64,000 nucleotides of DNA from Massiliimalia massiliensis (lineage in GTDB: Bacteria; Bacillota; Clostridia; Oscillospirales; Ruminococcaceae): the NCBI RefSeq assembly GCF_900155615.1, contig NZ_FUHT01000003.1, positions 124,001 to 188,000 of the forward strand, written 5' to 3'. The position numbers and the translations under genes were made by a program. This document shows positions 1-8,009 of this stretch, piece after piece. The notes under the pieces were generated by a model, which made no database searches, was not told where the DNA came from, and was given only the letters and a program-made list of their open reading frames with translations. Every line of letters starts with the position of its first letter. Positions within the stretch are counted from its first letter, which is position 1.

Positions 1-1
1 A

Positions 2-1000
2 CGCGGTTTCCGGATTGGAATGGACTTTCAGGGCAATACCATCCATTATGACGCGACCCACCCAGGCGCGCGGGAGTATGTCTGGGAAAAGGCAAAGAAA
101 AATTACTATGATAAGGGAGTCAGACTGTTCTGGCTGGACGAGGCAGAACCGGAATATACTGTCTATGATTTTGATAACTACCGTTATCATCTCGGGCCGA
201 ATCTTCAGATCGGAAATTATTATCCGGTGATGTATGCGAAAACCTTCTTTGACGGAATGAAAGAGGAAGGACAGGAAAATATCATCAATCTCCTGCGCTG
301 TGCGTGGGCGGGCAGCCAGAAATACGGCGCGCTGGTTTGGTCTGGGGATATCCATTCCAGCTTTACCTCCCTAAGAAATCAGTTCGCCGCAGGGCTGAAT
401 ATGGGGATTGCCGGAATTCCGTGGTGGACTACGGACATCGGCGGGTTCCACGGCGGCTGGGTCGATGATCCGGAATTCCATGAGCTGTTGATTCGTTGGT
501 TTGAATACGGCGCATTCTGTCCGGTCATGCGGCTGCATGGGGACAGGGAACCGCACAAGCCGCAGTATGGCACAACTGGCGGCGCGGCCTGCTTATCCGG
601 TGCAGATAATGAGGTGTGGTCTTACAGCCCGCAGGTGCTGGAAATCTGCAGCAAATACCTGTTCCTGCGCGAACGGTTAAAGCCATATATTGCAGAACAG
701 ATGAAAGCGGCGCATGAAAAGGGTACGCCGGTGATGCGTCCGCTGTTCTATGACTTCCCGGATGACAGTGAAGCATGGAAGGCAGAGGATGAATACCTCT
801 TTGGTCCGGATATTCTGGTTGCTCCGGTATTATATGCAAAACAGAAGGAACGAAAGGTATACCTGCCGGAAGGCTCGGTCTGGACAGACGCCTGGACAAA
901 GGAAAGGCATCAGGGCGGCCGGACAGTTACCGTGAAAACACCGATTGACCAGATTCCGCTCTTTATCCGAGACGGAAAGGAACTTCCGATAGCTGAATAA
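2..1000 (+). CDS. Glycoside hydrolase family 31 (alpha-xylosidase/alpha-glucosidase type), C-terminal part
   Basis: The gene is cut by the left window edge; the frame is open from base 2. It encodes the C-terminal half of a GH31 enzyme that releases alpha-linked sugars from oligosaccharides. Visible family features are WLDEAEPEY (probable nucleophile Asp in the GH31 catalytic barrel), WSGDIHSSF (acid/base Asp), GIPWWTTDIGGF and PVMRLHGDREPH, followed by the beta-sandwich region with PVMRPLFYDFPDD and FGPDILVAPVL. No signal peptide can be judged because the N terminus is missing. The substrate (alpha-xylose or alpha-glucose) cannot be fixed from this fragment. A strong terminator follows directly. 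Confidence 0.9.
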   Translation, partial: RGFRIGMDFQGNTIHYDATHPGAREYVWEKAKKNYYDKGVRLFWLDEAEPEYTVYDFDNYRYHLGPNLQIGNYYPVMYAKTFFDGMKEEGQENIINLLRCAWAGSQKYGALVWSGDIHSSFTSLRNQFAAGLNMGIAGIPWWTTDIGGFHGGWVDDPEFHELLIRWFEYGAFCPVMRLHGDREPHKPQYGTTGGAACLSGADNEVWSYSPQVLEICSKYLFLRERLKPYIAEQMKAAHEKGTPVMRPLFYDFPDDSEAWKAEDEYLFGPDILVAPVLYAKQKERKVYLPEGSVWTDAWTKERHQGGRTVTVKTPIDQIPLFIRDGKELPIAE

Positions 1001-1002
1001 AG

Positions 1003-1036
1003 AAAAAAGCAGATGATTGTTTCATCTGCTTTTTTA
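1003..1036 (+). terminator. Intrinsic terminator of the GH31 gene
   Basis: AAAAAAGCAGATGA pairs with TCATCTGCTTTTTT around a short loop and ends in a T run. It begins 3 bases after the stop codon. Confidence 0.9.
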
Positions 1037-1062
1037 ATTGCCTCTTTCTTTTATTCGGGCAC

Positions 1063-1090
1063 ATACCGGACAATCCGATGCCCATAAATA
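1063..1090 (+). promoter_or_regulatory. Possible sigma-E-type promoter of sigK
   Basis: ATA at 1063-1065 and CATAAATA at 1083-1090 are 17 bases apart. This resembles the Bacillus sigma-E pattern (ATA, 16-18 bases, CATACAAT). Transcription would start near 1097, just before the ribosome-binding site. In Bacillus, sigK is transcribed in the mother cell under sigma-E. The match is partial. Confidence 0.35.
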
Positions 1091-1120
1091 TTAGGGTACA
1101 GAAAGGGAGTTGGTAGAATC

Positions 1121-1816
1121 ATGTTGATAGATTGGATATCACTGATTATGGAGCGTCTGCTATATTTGGCGCTTCATGTGGAGGGGATTGGAACATTTCC
1201 TAAACCGCTTTCGGCTGAGGATGAAAAAAAATATTTTTCCTTGATGCAGTCTGGAGATGAAATGGCAAAGGGGAAGCTGGTGGAGCACAATCTGCGTTTG
1301 GTGGCACATATTGCAAAGAAGTATTATGCGTTGAGCGGCGATCAGGACGATTTGATTTCCATTGGTACGATTGGACTCATCAAAGCGATCAACACCTTTT
1401 CTTATGATAAGGGAACCCGCTTTGCAACCTATGCGAGCAGGTGTATTGAAAATGAAATCCTTATGCATTTCCGGAATGTGAAGAAAACGGCCTCCGATGT
1501 CTATATCAGTGATCCAATTGATTCTGATAAGGACGGGAATACCTTGACGCTTATGGATTTGGTTGCAGATGAGACCTGCATGATTGACCGGATTGACCTG
1601 CGCTTAAAATCCGAAAAGCTGTACCGCTTTATAGCTTCCGAGCTGGATGAACGGGAACAGCTTATCATAAAATTGCGGTATGGGCTGCATGGGAAACGCC
1701 CGCTGACCCAAAGGGAGATTGCAAAGCATCTGCATATTTCGCGGTCATACGTTTCCCGGATCGAAAAAAAGGCGCTTTTAACCCTGCGGAAATGCTTTGC
1801 CGGTGATGAATTATAG
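1121..1816 (+). CDS. sigK: RNA polymerase sporulation sigma factor SigK (pro-sigma-K), uninterrupted
   Basis: Encodes a 231-residue sigma-70-family factor that in other spore formers directs late mother-cell genes. Region 2 is clear (LVEHNLRLVAHIAKKY, DLISIGTIGLIKAI, FATYASRCIENEILMHFR) and region 4 has TQREIAKHLHISRSYVSRIE. About 25 hydrophobic residues at the N terminus (WISLIMERLLYLALHV) match the removable pro-sequence of SigK rather than SigE. The gene is intact, with no skin-type insertion. The start follows GAAAGGGAG at 1101-1109; an internal ATG at 1148 would remove much of the pro-sequence and is less likely. It stands alone between the GH31 gene and a convergent sugar operon. Confidence 0.88.
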   Translation: MLIDWISLIMERLLYLALHVEGIGTFPKPLSAEDEKKYFSLMQSGDEMAKGKLVEHNLRLVAHIAKKYYALSGDQDDLISIGTIGLIKAINTFSYDKGTRFATYASRCIENEILMHFRNVKKTASDVYISDPIDSDKDGNTLTLMDLVADETCMIDRIDLRLKSEKLYRFIASELDEREQLIIKLRYGLHGKRPLTQREIAKHLHISRSYVSRIEKKALLTLRKCFAGDEL

Positions 1817-1821
1817 ATTAA

Positions 1822-1862
1822 GAAGGAGGTGGATGGCGATTTTATCGCCATCCACCTCCTTC
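1822..1862. terminator. Perfect 19-bp hairpin between convergent genes
   Basis: The arms 1822-1840 and 1844-1862 are exact reverse complements around a 3-base loop. It sits between the sigK stop and the end of the convergent isomerase gene. No proper T run follows on either strand, so it may protect 3' ends or give weak bidirectional termination. The arm contains an AAGGAGGTGG sequence that resembles a ribosome-binding site. Confidence 0.6.
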
Positions 1863-1878
1863 AGTTATGTATCAGTGA

Positions 1879-2700
1879 TTAGAGACCCAACACATCATGA
1901 AGATATCTTCTGGAAACCATTGCGGATTTATAGTTGCAGACCGGCTGAATGTCCAGCTCTACGCACAGCACCCCATCCCAGCCTTTTTTCTTCAGCACGT
2001 TATAGATGCCTTTAAAGTCGACTGTGCCAACGCCAAGAGGACGGAAACGTTTCATTGGCCATTCCGGGTGTACAGATTCATCGGGATCGACGTCTTTCAG
2101 ATGAACATAGCCAAGGCGGTCAGCATATTTGTCAAATGCTTTGACCGGATCCATACCAGCCAGGGTGGTGTGGGCGGTATCAAGGCAGAGTGTGACCAGC
2201 TCTGGATTGGTATTTGCCATTAACAGGTCGATCTGTTCTTCGGTGAATACCGGTGTGTTGGCGTGTGGATGGAAGCAGGCGACCAAACCGTTTTCCTTGC
2301 ACAGCTTCCCGATTTTGTTGGACAGTTCTGCATATTCTTTGATTTTTGCTTCATCTGTCGGACGGTTGTTCGGAGCATCTTCCCACATGACTCCCTGCAG
2401 GTTCAGATAGGTTGCGCCGGTACGTTTCATAAAGTCTACATACTCCAGAGCGCTTTTATAGTCTGCCTCTGCATCGTCAGTATAATGCTCATACAGGTTT
2501 ACAAGCTCCAGGTTGTATTTTTTCAGCAGGCCATTTACTTCGTCCGCATTGTTGTCAAAATATTTCGTGATAAATGCGAAGTTTTCAACAGCCTCGTAAC
2601 CCAGATCGGAAACCTTTTTCAGGAACTGTTCGAATTCCCATTTGTAGTTATCCTCATGATTGATTAACCAGGTCCATCCGGTGTATGCGATTTTCATCAT
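1879..2700 (-). CDS. Sugar phosphate isomerase/epimerase, xylose-isomerase-like TIM barrel
   Basis: A 273-residue protein of the AP-endonuclease-2/xylose isomerase-like TIM-barrel family, which includes inosose dehydratase (IolE), IolH and tagatose/hydroxypyruvate epimerases. Motifs seen are LVNLYEHYTDD, TYLNLQGVMWED, ACFHPHANTP, VTLCLDTAHT and LGYVHLKDV; the His, Asp and Glu residues on these strands normally bind one divalent metal. GGAGG lies 5 bases before the first ATG (2700) and 8 before a second ATG (2697), so the second may be used. It follows rbsD by about 70 bases and is probably its operon partner in pentose or polyol use. The exact substrate is unknown. Confidence 0.8.
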   Translation of the reverse strand: MMKIAYTGWTWLINHEDNYKWEFEQFLKKVSDLGYEAVENFAFITKYFDNNADEVNGLLKKYNLELVNLYEHYTDDAEADYKSALEYVDFMKRTGATYLNLQGVMWEDAPNNRPTDEAKIKEYAELSNKIGKLCKENGLVACFHPHANTPVFTEEQIDLLMANTNPELVTLCLDTAHTTLAGMDPVKAFDKYADRLGYVHLKDVDPDESVHPEWPMKRFRPLGVGTVDFKGIYNVLKKKGWDGVLCVELDIQPVCNYKSAMVSRRYLHDVLGL

Positions 2701-2727
2701 TCATTCCTCCTAAAATTATGACTTATC

Positions 2728-2764
2728 AACACGGCTGACTGACAGCGTACGGTTCGGCCGTGTT
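2728..2764 (-). other. Intercistronic hairpin between rbsD and the isomerase
   Basis: AACACGGC and GCCGTGTT form an 8-bp stem in the gap between two co-directional genes. No T run follows, so it may affect mRNA stability or partial read-through rather than end transcription. Confidence 0.45.
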
Positions 2765-2770
2765 AAGGTT

Positions 2771-3166
2771 CTAAAAGTTCACGCCTGCAACCAGTGCAAT
2801 ATTGGCAAATGAAGTGGTTTCACCTGTGCGGACAACTGCTTTTGCTTTGGTCAGCATCTTTTTGAAATCCTCGTGGCACATATCTGATTCAGGAAGTCCC
2901 GGCAATGCATTTTGAATTTCCTGATAAAGCTCGGTGCTTTGTGATTTGATTTCAGCCGCGACAAAATAGGACTCAATTACCAGTTCTTCCTTTACCGCGT
3001 TTAAAACATCCATGAATCTTGGGATATTTCTCACCAGGGAAAGGTCGATGACTGGAATTCCGTCAGGGATAGGCAGGCCCGGGTCTGCAATTACCAGAAA
3101 TTCAGTATGTCCAATCGCCGCAATTGCGGCACAAAGCTCCGGGTTTAAAATACCGTCCTTCTTCAT
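2771..3166 (-). CDS. rbsD: D-ribose pyranase RbsD
   Basis: A 131-residue RbsD/FucU-family protein. It interconverts the pyranose and furanose forms of ribose so that ribokinase can act on the furanose. Family features are the N-terminal MKKDGILNPELCAAIAAIGHTE (here split as MKKDGILNPE and AAIGHTE, with the catalytic His), VIADPGLPIPDG, the central IESYFVAAEI and the terminal FANIALVAGVNF. Length is normal. It leads a two-gene unit with the isomerase and has a palindrome and two minus-strand TATAAT boxes upstream. A PfkB kinase about 2.6 kb away could be its functional partner. Confidence 0.92.
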   Translation of the reverse strand: MKKDGILNPELCAAIAAIGHTEFLVIADPGLPIPDGIPVIDLSLVRNIPRFMDVLNAVKEELVIESYFVAAEIKSQSTELYQEIQNALPGLPESDMCHEDFKKMLTKAKAVVRTGETTSFANIALVAGVNF

Positions 3167-3205
3167 AACTGTTCACTCATTTCTACAAAAATATTGAATA
3201 CAATC

Positions 3206-3211
3206 ATTATA
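3206..3211 (-). promoter_or_regulatory. -10 box for rbsD
   Basis: On the minus strand this reads TATAAT, about 40 bases before the rbsD start. A second minus-strand TATAAT is at 3291-3296. Neither has a good -35 box, which suits activator- or repressor-controlled promoters. Confidence 0.4.
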
Positions 3212-3244
3212 ACATGAATTGATAAAAATACACTATTTTTATCC

Positions 3245-3261
3245 TGCCAATGCCATTGGCA
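3245..3261. promoter_or_regulatory. Perfect palindromic operator upstream of rbsD
   Basis: TGCCAATG-C-CATTGGCA is an exact 8-bp inverted repeat around one base. It lies between two minus-strand -10 boxes, upstream of rbsD and just beyond the end of a LacI-type regulator gene. It is a likely regulator-binding site; the binding protein is not identified. Confidence 0.55.
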
Positions 3262-3318
3262 TATAAGCCAGAAAGGCTCTCTTTTTTACTATTATAGCAT
3301 AAAAAATAGTGCAGGCTT

Positions 3319-4347
3319 CTAATTTATTGTCATTTTACTTTGATTTTTTGTGGTTTTCCGGTAAATCAGCCGGGATTCAAGCCGGATGTTCTGCTCCTTT
3401 AACGGAATATTCTGAATTAGCTGCATCAGCATGACAACCGCTCTGTGCGCCAGCTCGTCAATGGGCTGCTCCATAGTAGTCAAAGGAGGGTCGATCAGCT
3501 CGGCAAATTCAATATTGTCAAACCCTATCACCTCTACCTCCTGAGGAATTTTGACGCCCAACTGTTTCAAAGCTTTGATTGCGCCCATGGCGATAATATC
3601 GCTGCTTGCTAAAACAGCAGAGAAGGGAACCAGCTTTTGGTTCATTTCCAGAATAGCATGGTAGCCTGTCTCTATGGAATGGTCGCCCACTATCATGAGC
3701 TGTGGATCTATAGGAATACCGTGTGCTTTTAAAGCATAACGATAGCCTTCAATACGCTCCTTTGAAGTGGATACCAGGATGGGGCCCGACAAAAAGGCAA
3801 TCCTCCTGTTCTGATTGCGGATCAGATACTCTGTCGCCATAAAAAAGGCGTATTCATTATCAACATAAACGCCGCCGCTTTGCTCCATCTGCGGGATTTT
3901 TCGGTCAATAAAAACACAGGGGATTCCGTATTTCTGAAACCGAAAATGGGTTTGTGTCTGATCCGGCATGACAGAGGCAAGAATAACCCCGTCAACATGC
4001 TTGGTGATCATAACAGAGATGCACTGTTCCTCCTTCTCAGCAGAATCGTCGGTCGTGCAGAATAAAACCGTATATTTCCTTTTGGCCGCATATGCTGCGA
4101 TTTTCTGGGAAATTTCGGAGAAAAACGGATTGGTGATGTCCGGTATAATGACGCTAATGGTCTTTGTTTTGGAAATGGAAATTCCGCGGGCTAAAAGGCT
4201 GGGGCGGTATTCTAACTCGTCGATTACCTGCTGTACACGTTTTCTGGTTTCTTCCCCGACGCCCTTATCGGACTGGTTTAAAACGCGGGAAACGGTCGCC
4301 TTTGATACGTTTGCCATTCTTGCGATATCATCTAATGTAACTTTCAA
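3319..4347 (-). CDS. LacI-family transcriptional regulator
   Basis: A 342-residue LacI/GalR repressor. The N-terminal helix-turn-helix (VTLDDIARMANVSKATVSRV, residues 2-21) and hinge (YRPSLLARGI) are followed by a periplasmic-binding-like effector domain (ISVIIPDITNPFFSEI, FIDRKIP, AVLASSDIIAMGAIKAL, VIGFDNIEFAELIDPPLTT). The start is TTG, 9 bases after GGGAGG. It lies directly upstream of the rbsD/isomerase pair on the same strand, so it is likely to control that unit, probably through the palindrome at 3245-3261. The sugar ligand is unknown. Confidence 0.9.
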   Translation of the reverse strand: MKVTLDDIARMANVSKATVSRVLNQSDKGVGEETRKRVQQVIDELEYRPSLLARGISISKTKTISVIIPDITNPFFSEISQKIAAYAAKRKYTVLFCTTDDSAEKEEQCISVMITKHVDGVILASVMPDQTQTHFRFQKYGIPCVFIDRKIPQMEQSGGVYVDNEYAFFMATEYLIRNQNRRIAFLSGPILVSTSKERIEGYRYALKAHGIPIDPQLMIVGDHSIETGYHAILEMNQKLVPFSAVLASSDIIAMGAIKALKQLGVKIPQEVEVIGFDNIEFAELIDPPLTTMEQPIDELAHRAVVMLMQLIQNIPLKEQNIRLESRLIYRKTTKNQSKMTIN

Positions 4348-4590
4348 ATCAGGCGTCCTCCCATACGTTCAAATGATTTAAATATTGATAAATTCGGAAT
4401 GAAAAGCAATGTGATTGTTGTGTCAGATTGGGTGATAAATTCAATAGCTAAATCGTTTTACTTTATGGGACAAAGCCATTATAAAGAAGAAACATTGTTT
4501 CGTAAACAAGAATTGTTTTTAAATATCCATGAGAAAGATTATTTAAAACGTACAATTTTAGAGAAAAAAGGATTTATTTTTCAAAAACTA

Positions 4591-4619
4591 TTGACAACAT
4601 GGATGCTCTGTTCTATTTT
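4591..4619 (+). promoter_or_regulatory. Sigma-A promoter of the broken lacI/kinase operon
   Basis: TTGACA at 4591-4596 and TATTTT at 4614-4619 are 17 bases apart. Confidence 0.5.
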
Positions 4620-4643
4620 AAGATTATAATCGATTTCACTGGT

Positions 4644-4664
4644 ATAACGTTTTGGCAACGCTAT
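4644..4664. promoter_or_regulatory. LacI-type operator candidate
   Basis: An interrupted palindrome with the pattern ATA-n-CGTT-n5-AACG-n-TAT. CGTT/AACG half sites are typical of LacI/GalR operators. It lies just downstream of the predicted promoter and about 80 bases before the regulator gene, which suggests autoregulation of the operon. Confidence 0.45.
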
Positions 4665-4744
4665 CCGGGGTTATTTTAGTCGGGATATGAGTGTTATAAA
4701 TGGCAGTCAATGGGACGTCCGGCTTAAAAAGGAGTTAACATGGG

Positions 4745-5763
4745 ATGCGGGTGACAATTAAAGATGTGGCACAAAAAACCGGTTTATCAGTTTCTACGGT
4801 TTCGCTGGTTTTGAATCATAAGCCGCATAGAATCTCTGAAGAAACAAAGCAAAGGGTTCTGGAAGCCGCAAAAGAGATGAATTATCATCCCAATCAGTTG
4901 GCTGTGGGGCTGATCAAGAAAAAAACAAATACAATTGGACTGATTATTCCGGACATCACCAATATGTTCTTTGCTGAAATCGCAAAGGCGCTGAAGTAGA
5001 ATGTCAAAAGCGCGGATACAGTATGATTTTGTGCAATACGAATGACAGCCCGCAGAAGGATATCGATTATGTCAATGTTCTTCTTGAGCGGGGGGTTGAC
5101 GGGATTATTTTTGTTATGGCGGTCAATGCGCTCAATCACAAAGCCAAGGAGTGTTCTGATCTGTTGGAGCACTTTGAAAAACCGGTTGTCCTGGTAGACC
5201 GTACTGTGGATGAGCTGGATATGCCGACTGTTTCTACTGATAATGAGCTGGGGGGATATCTTGCGACTAGGCACCTTCTCGAGCTGGGGCATACAAAGAT
5301 TGGATGTATCACCGGACCGATGGGATCGCAGTCCGCAAAACAGAGGTTTTTCGGCTATATCCGCGCGTTGCAGGAATATTCGGTTCCGTTTCGCTCCGAG
5401 CTGGTGGCGGAGGGCGATTATCATGCGGACGCCGGATACAATCTGTCAAAAAAGCTGTTGGATCAGGGCGTTACTGCGATTCTCGGATCAAATGATATGA
5501 TGTGTTATGGCATCTATCGCCGGGCACGCAGAGAGCATTTAAAAATCCCGCAGGATCTTTCTGTGGTTGGATTTGACGACGTCACTTTTTCGGAGATGGC
5601 AGAGGTTCCGCTGACTACCGTTGCACAGCCGGCATACCAGATCGGGTGCGCTTCTGTTGAGAAGCTTTTGGATGTGATTGGCGGAGAGAATGCGTTGGAA
5701 CGGCGAATCGTGTTTCCGCCTGAGTTAATCGTCAGGAAAAGCACGGCGAGGCCGATAGAGTAA
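4745..5763 (+). pseudogene. LacI-family regulator disrupted by a 1-base frameshift
   Basis: Two consecutive frames together make one complete LacI/GalR protein of about 339 residues. The first (4745-4999) has the helix-turn-helix VTIKDVAQKTGLSVSTVSLV and ends FFAEIAKALK-stop. The second resumes at 4999 as ECQKRGYSMILCNTNDSPQK and runs to the normal LacI end (LGSNDMMCYGIYR, VVGFDDVTFSEM, PPELIVRKS). Restoring one G at about 4996 (AAG-GTA-GAA) joins them without loss. No slippery heptamer is present, so this is either a real inactivating deletion or a sequencing error. It is followed after 24 bases by the sugar kinase, so it was probably the local repressor of that operon. Confidence 0.85.
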
Positions 5764-5787
5764 AAAACAGACAAAGGAGAGAAACGA

Positions 5788-6684
5788 ATGCCGAAGGTAA
5801 TTGTTTTTGGTTCATTGAATATTGACCATGTTTATTCGGTTCAGCATTTTGTTCGGCCCGGAGAGACGATTCATCCCCTGCAATATGAGTCCTTTCCGGG
5901 AGGCAAGGGGCTGAATCAATGCGTCGCGTTTGAACGTTCCGGCGCAGATACCTATCTGGCAGGCAAGATCGGCTCGGACGGAACCATGCTGCTGGAGTTT
6001 TTGGAGCGTGCCGGTGTGAACAGTGAGTTTGTCATCCGGTCGGAGGGACGAACAGGCTGCGCAACCATTCAGGTGGACGAAAACGGACAGAACAGCATTA
6101 TTTTATATCAGGGCGCCAATTCTCAGATTACAGAGGAGGATATGGATCAGGTGTTCCGGTCTTTTTCTGCCGGGGATATCTTAGTTACGCAGAATGAAAC
6201 GAATGCGACTGCGCGTCTGCTCCAGAAAGCGCGCGATTATGGCCTTTTAGCGGCGTTCAACCCTTCTCCGATTGATGCTGAGATTGACCGATGTGACCTG
6301 TCCAATGTGACCTGGCTGTTCATCAATGAAATCGAGGGAGAACAACTGACTGGATTCCGGGAGCCGGAGAAAATCACAGAAAAGCTCCTGCAGGATTATC
6401 CTGAAATGAAAATCATTTTAACGCTGGGAAAGGACGGCGTGCTCTATCAGGATAAGGAGCACACCTATTCTCATGGCGTTTATCCCACGCAGGTTGTTGA
6501 TACCACTGCTGCAGGCGATACCTTTACCGGGTTTTTCCTGGGCAGCATTGCAAAAGGGGAGCCGGCTGACCGTGCGCTGAAATTAGCGTCGGCCGCATCT
6601 TCTCTGGCGGTATCCAAGAAGGGTGCGGCAATTTCCATCCCCACCATTCAGGAAGTAACGCAATATTTATTAAAAAGCACATAG
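5788..6684 (+). CDS. PfkB-family sugar kinase (ribokinase-like)
   Basis: A 298-residue PfkB/ribokinase-family enzyme that phosphorylates a sugar using ATP. It has the N-terminal VFGSLNIDHVYSVQHFVRPG and GGKGLNQCVAFERSGAD (family signature 1). Near the C terminus, VVDTTAAGDTFTGFFLG is signature 2, with the catalytic Asp in AAGD. Length matches ribokinase. It is preceded by AGGAGAGAA and lies in an operon with the broken lacI gene and a dehydrogenase. With rbsD nearby, ribose is a reasonable substrate, but related kinases for deoxyribose or other sugars cannot be excluded. Confidence 0.85.
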   Translation: MPKVIVFGSLNIDHVYSVQHFVRPGETIHPLQYESFPGGKGLNQCVAFERSGADTYLAGKIGSDGTMLLEFLERAGVNSEFVIRSEGRTGCATIQVDENGQNSIILYQGANSQITEEDMDQVFRSFSAGDILVTQNETNATARLLQKARDYGLLAAFNPSPIDAEIDRCDLSNVTWLFINEIEGEQLTGFREPEKITEKLLQDYPEMKIILTLGKDGVLYQDKEHTYSHGVYPTQVVDTTAAGDTFTGFFLGSIAKGEPADRALKLASAASSLAVSKKGAAISIPTIQEVTQYLLKST

Positions 6685-6697
6685 GAGGAAATGAAAG

Positions 6698-7660
6698 ATG
6701 AAATCAGAAGCAATCTGGGTTGTAGAACCAAAAAAAATTGAAATCCGGACAATTGATGTTCCGGATCCGAAGTACAATGAAGTGCAGATTGAAACAAAGG
6801 CCTGCGGAGTTTGCGCTTGGGATTCCTATCTTTATCAGGGAATCAGCGCGCCCGGCCCGATCCCTTATATCATTGGCCATGAGGCGGCGGGTATTGTACA
6901 TAAGGTTGGAGCAGGCGTTACCAATGTAAAACCGGGTGACAAAGTGTTTTGCGCCAGCGGCAGCAATGACATGATGAGCCAGTACTTTAATGTTGGCGGA
7001 GATTGTGTTGCTAAAATCCCGGATGATACCACCGACTTTGCGGCTTGGGTAGCGGAGCCGACAGTCTGCGTAGTAAACCTGCTGAAAATTACAAATATCC
7101 AGCCTGGCGACAAGGTCGTCTTGGTTGGCGCAGGATATATGGGGCTTTTGACCCTGATGGGCCTCCAGGCTTATCCGGTTGGTGAGCTTACCGTATTCGA
7201 ACTGCGCGAAGACCGCCTTGCGATGGCCAAAGAGTATAACCCCACCTATTGCTTTAGCCCTGAATCCGAAGAGGGGAAGGCGCATATTGAAAGGCTGGCT
7301 GCTGAGGGCGGCGCCGACGTAGTGATTGACTTCGGCGCAACAGATTCCGCGTATGAGCTGGCGGACAAGGTGATCCTGCATGACGCGGGCAAATTTGTTC
7401 TTGGCTCCTGGCACCGCCATGAGGAAACCTTTGACGGCACGCATTGGCATATGAGCGGGGTTACTGTTTATAATCTTTCCCCGAACAGCAACGCACATTT
7501 CCGGGATATGATTCCGCGTACTGCCGCTCTGATTAAGAGAGGTGTTTACAACCCCGGGAAGCTTGTTACCCACGTTGCTGATTACCATGACGCAGAACCG
7601 GTATTTATCAAGTCTATTACCAAAGAAGACGGTTATATGAAGGGTGTCATTACCTTCTAA
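6698..7660 (+). CDS. Zinc-type medium-chain alcohol/polyol dehydrogenase
   Basis: A 320-residue medium-chain dehydrogenase. CGVCAWDSYLY and GHEAAGIVHKVG match the catalytic-zinc region (Cys, His-Glu), and VVLVGAGYMGLL is the NAD(P)-binding Rossmann motif. It is shorter than the usual 340-360 residues because the four-Cys structural-zinc lobe is missing. It starts 13 bases after the sugar kinase, behind AGGAGG, and ends the operon at a strong terminator. The context suggests oxidation of a sugar alcohol or sugar; the substrate is unknown. Confidence 0.82.
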   Translation: MKSEAIWVVEPKKIEIRTIDVPDPKYNEVQIETKACGVCAWDSYLYQGISAPGPIPYIIGHEAAGIVHKVGAGVTNVKPGDKVFCASGSNDMMSQYFNVGGDCVAKIPDDTTDFAAWVAEPTVCVVNLLKITNIQPGDKVVLVGAGYMGLLTLMGLQAYPVGELTVFELREDRLAMAKEYNPTYCFSPESEEGKAHIERLAAEGGADVVIDFGATDSAYELADKVILHDAGKFVLGSWHRHEETFDGTHWHMSGVTVYNLSPNSNAHFRDMIPRTAALIKRGVYNPGKLVTHVADYHDAEPVFIKSITKEDGYMKGVITF

Positions 7661-7675
7661 AGCAGCGCTATAAAT

Positions 7676-7715
7676 AAAAAGCTGAGAAGCCCCAACAAGG
7701 CTTCTCAGCTTTTTA
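7676..7715 (+). terminator. Intrinsic terminator of the kinase/dehydrogenase operon
   Basis: AAAAAGCTGAGAAGCC and GGCTTCTCAGCTTTTT form a long stem ending in a T run, 15 bases after the dehydrogenase stop. Confidence 0.93.
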
Positions 7716-7733
7716 TATTTAGGCTCCTCTTTC

Positions 7734-7762
7734 TTGCAATGAAATAGGCGGTATGGTATAAT
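7734..7762 (+). promoter_or_regulatory. Promoter upstream of glf
   Basis: TTGCAA at 7734-7739 and TATAAT at 7757-7762 are 17 bases apart, with an extended TG. A second TATGGTATAAT at 7857-7867 lacks a -35 box. The 250-base stretch to glf holds small inverted repeats (GTGAAAC/GTTTCGC) and a weak GCC/GGC hairpin with seven T near 7885-7904. No gene is seen in it. Confidence 0.6.
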
Positions 7763-8009
7763 AACGTGAAACGGGGTGTTTCGCGTTTCAAAAAACAGTT
7801 CTTAAAAATGAGTTCCTTCACGCTTTGCAGCGCCGCCAGTTTTATCCCGGCGATTTTATGGTATAATAAGGAAAACCAACGATTTGCCTGCAGGGCGTTT
7901 TTTTGCTACGCGGTTAGCGCGGACAGTCACCTGGATGCTTGGAAGCTTTTTAAGAGTATTGGCCGGAGAATGCATCTGTAAATCATAGAGAAAAAACTAG
8001 GAGTAAGCC

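Larger units (their letters stand above)
4348..4744. other. AT-rich intergenic region between two LacI-type genes
   Basis: About 400 bases with no credible gene. It holds the promoter and operator candidates for the rightward lacI-type gene. A frame at 4399-4629 has no ribosome-binding site and AT-rich, non-protein-like composition, so it is not annotated. Confidence 0.6.

Noticed and set aside
4399-4629. Open frame of 76 codons between the two LacI-type genes
   Set aside because: No ribosome-binding site, AT-driven composition, and it overlaps the promoter of the rightward operon.
4990-5000. Programmed frameshift in the LacI-type gene
   Set aside because: No slippery heptamer or stimulatory structure; a LacI regulator is not a known user of recoding.
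7766-7981. Open frame of 71 codons upstream of glf
   Set aside because: Its GTG start follows the -10 box by only 3 bases, it contains a second TATAAT, and the protein matches nothing recognisable.
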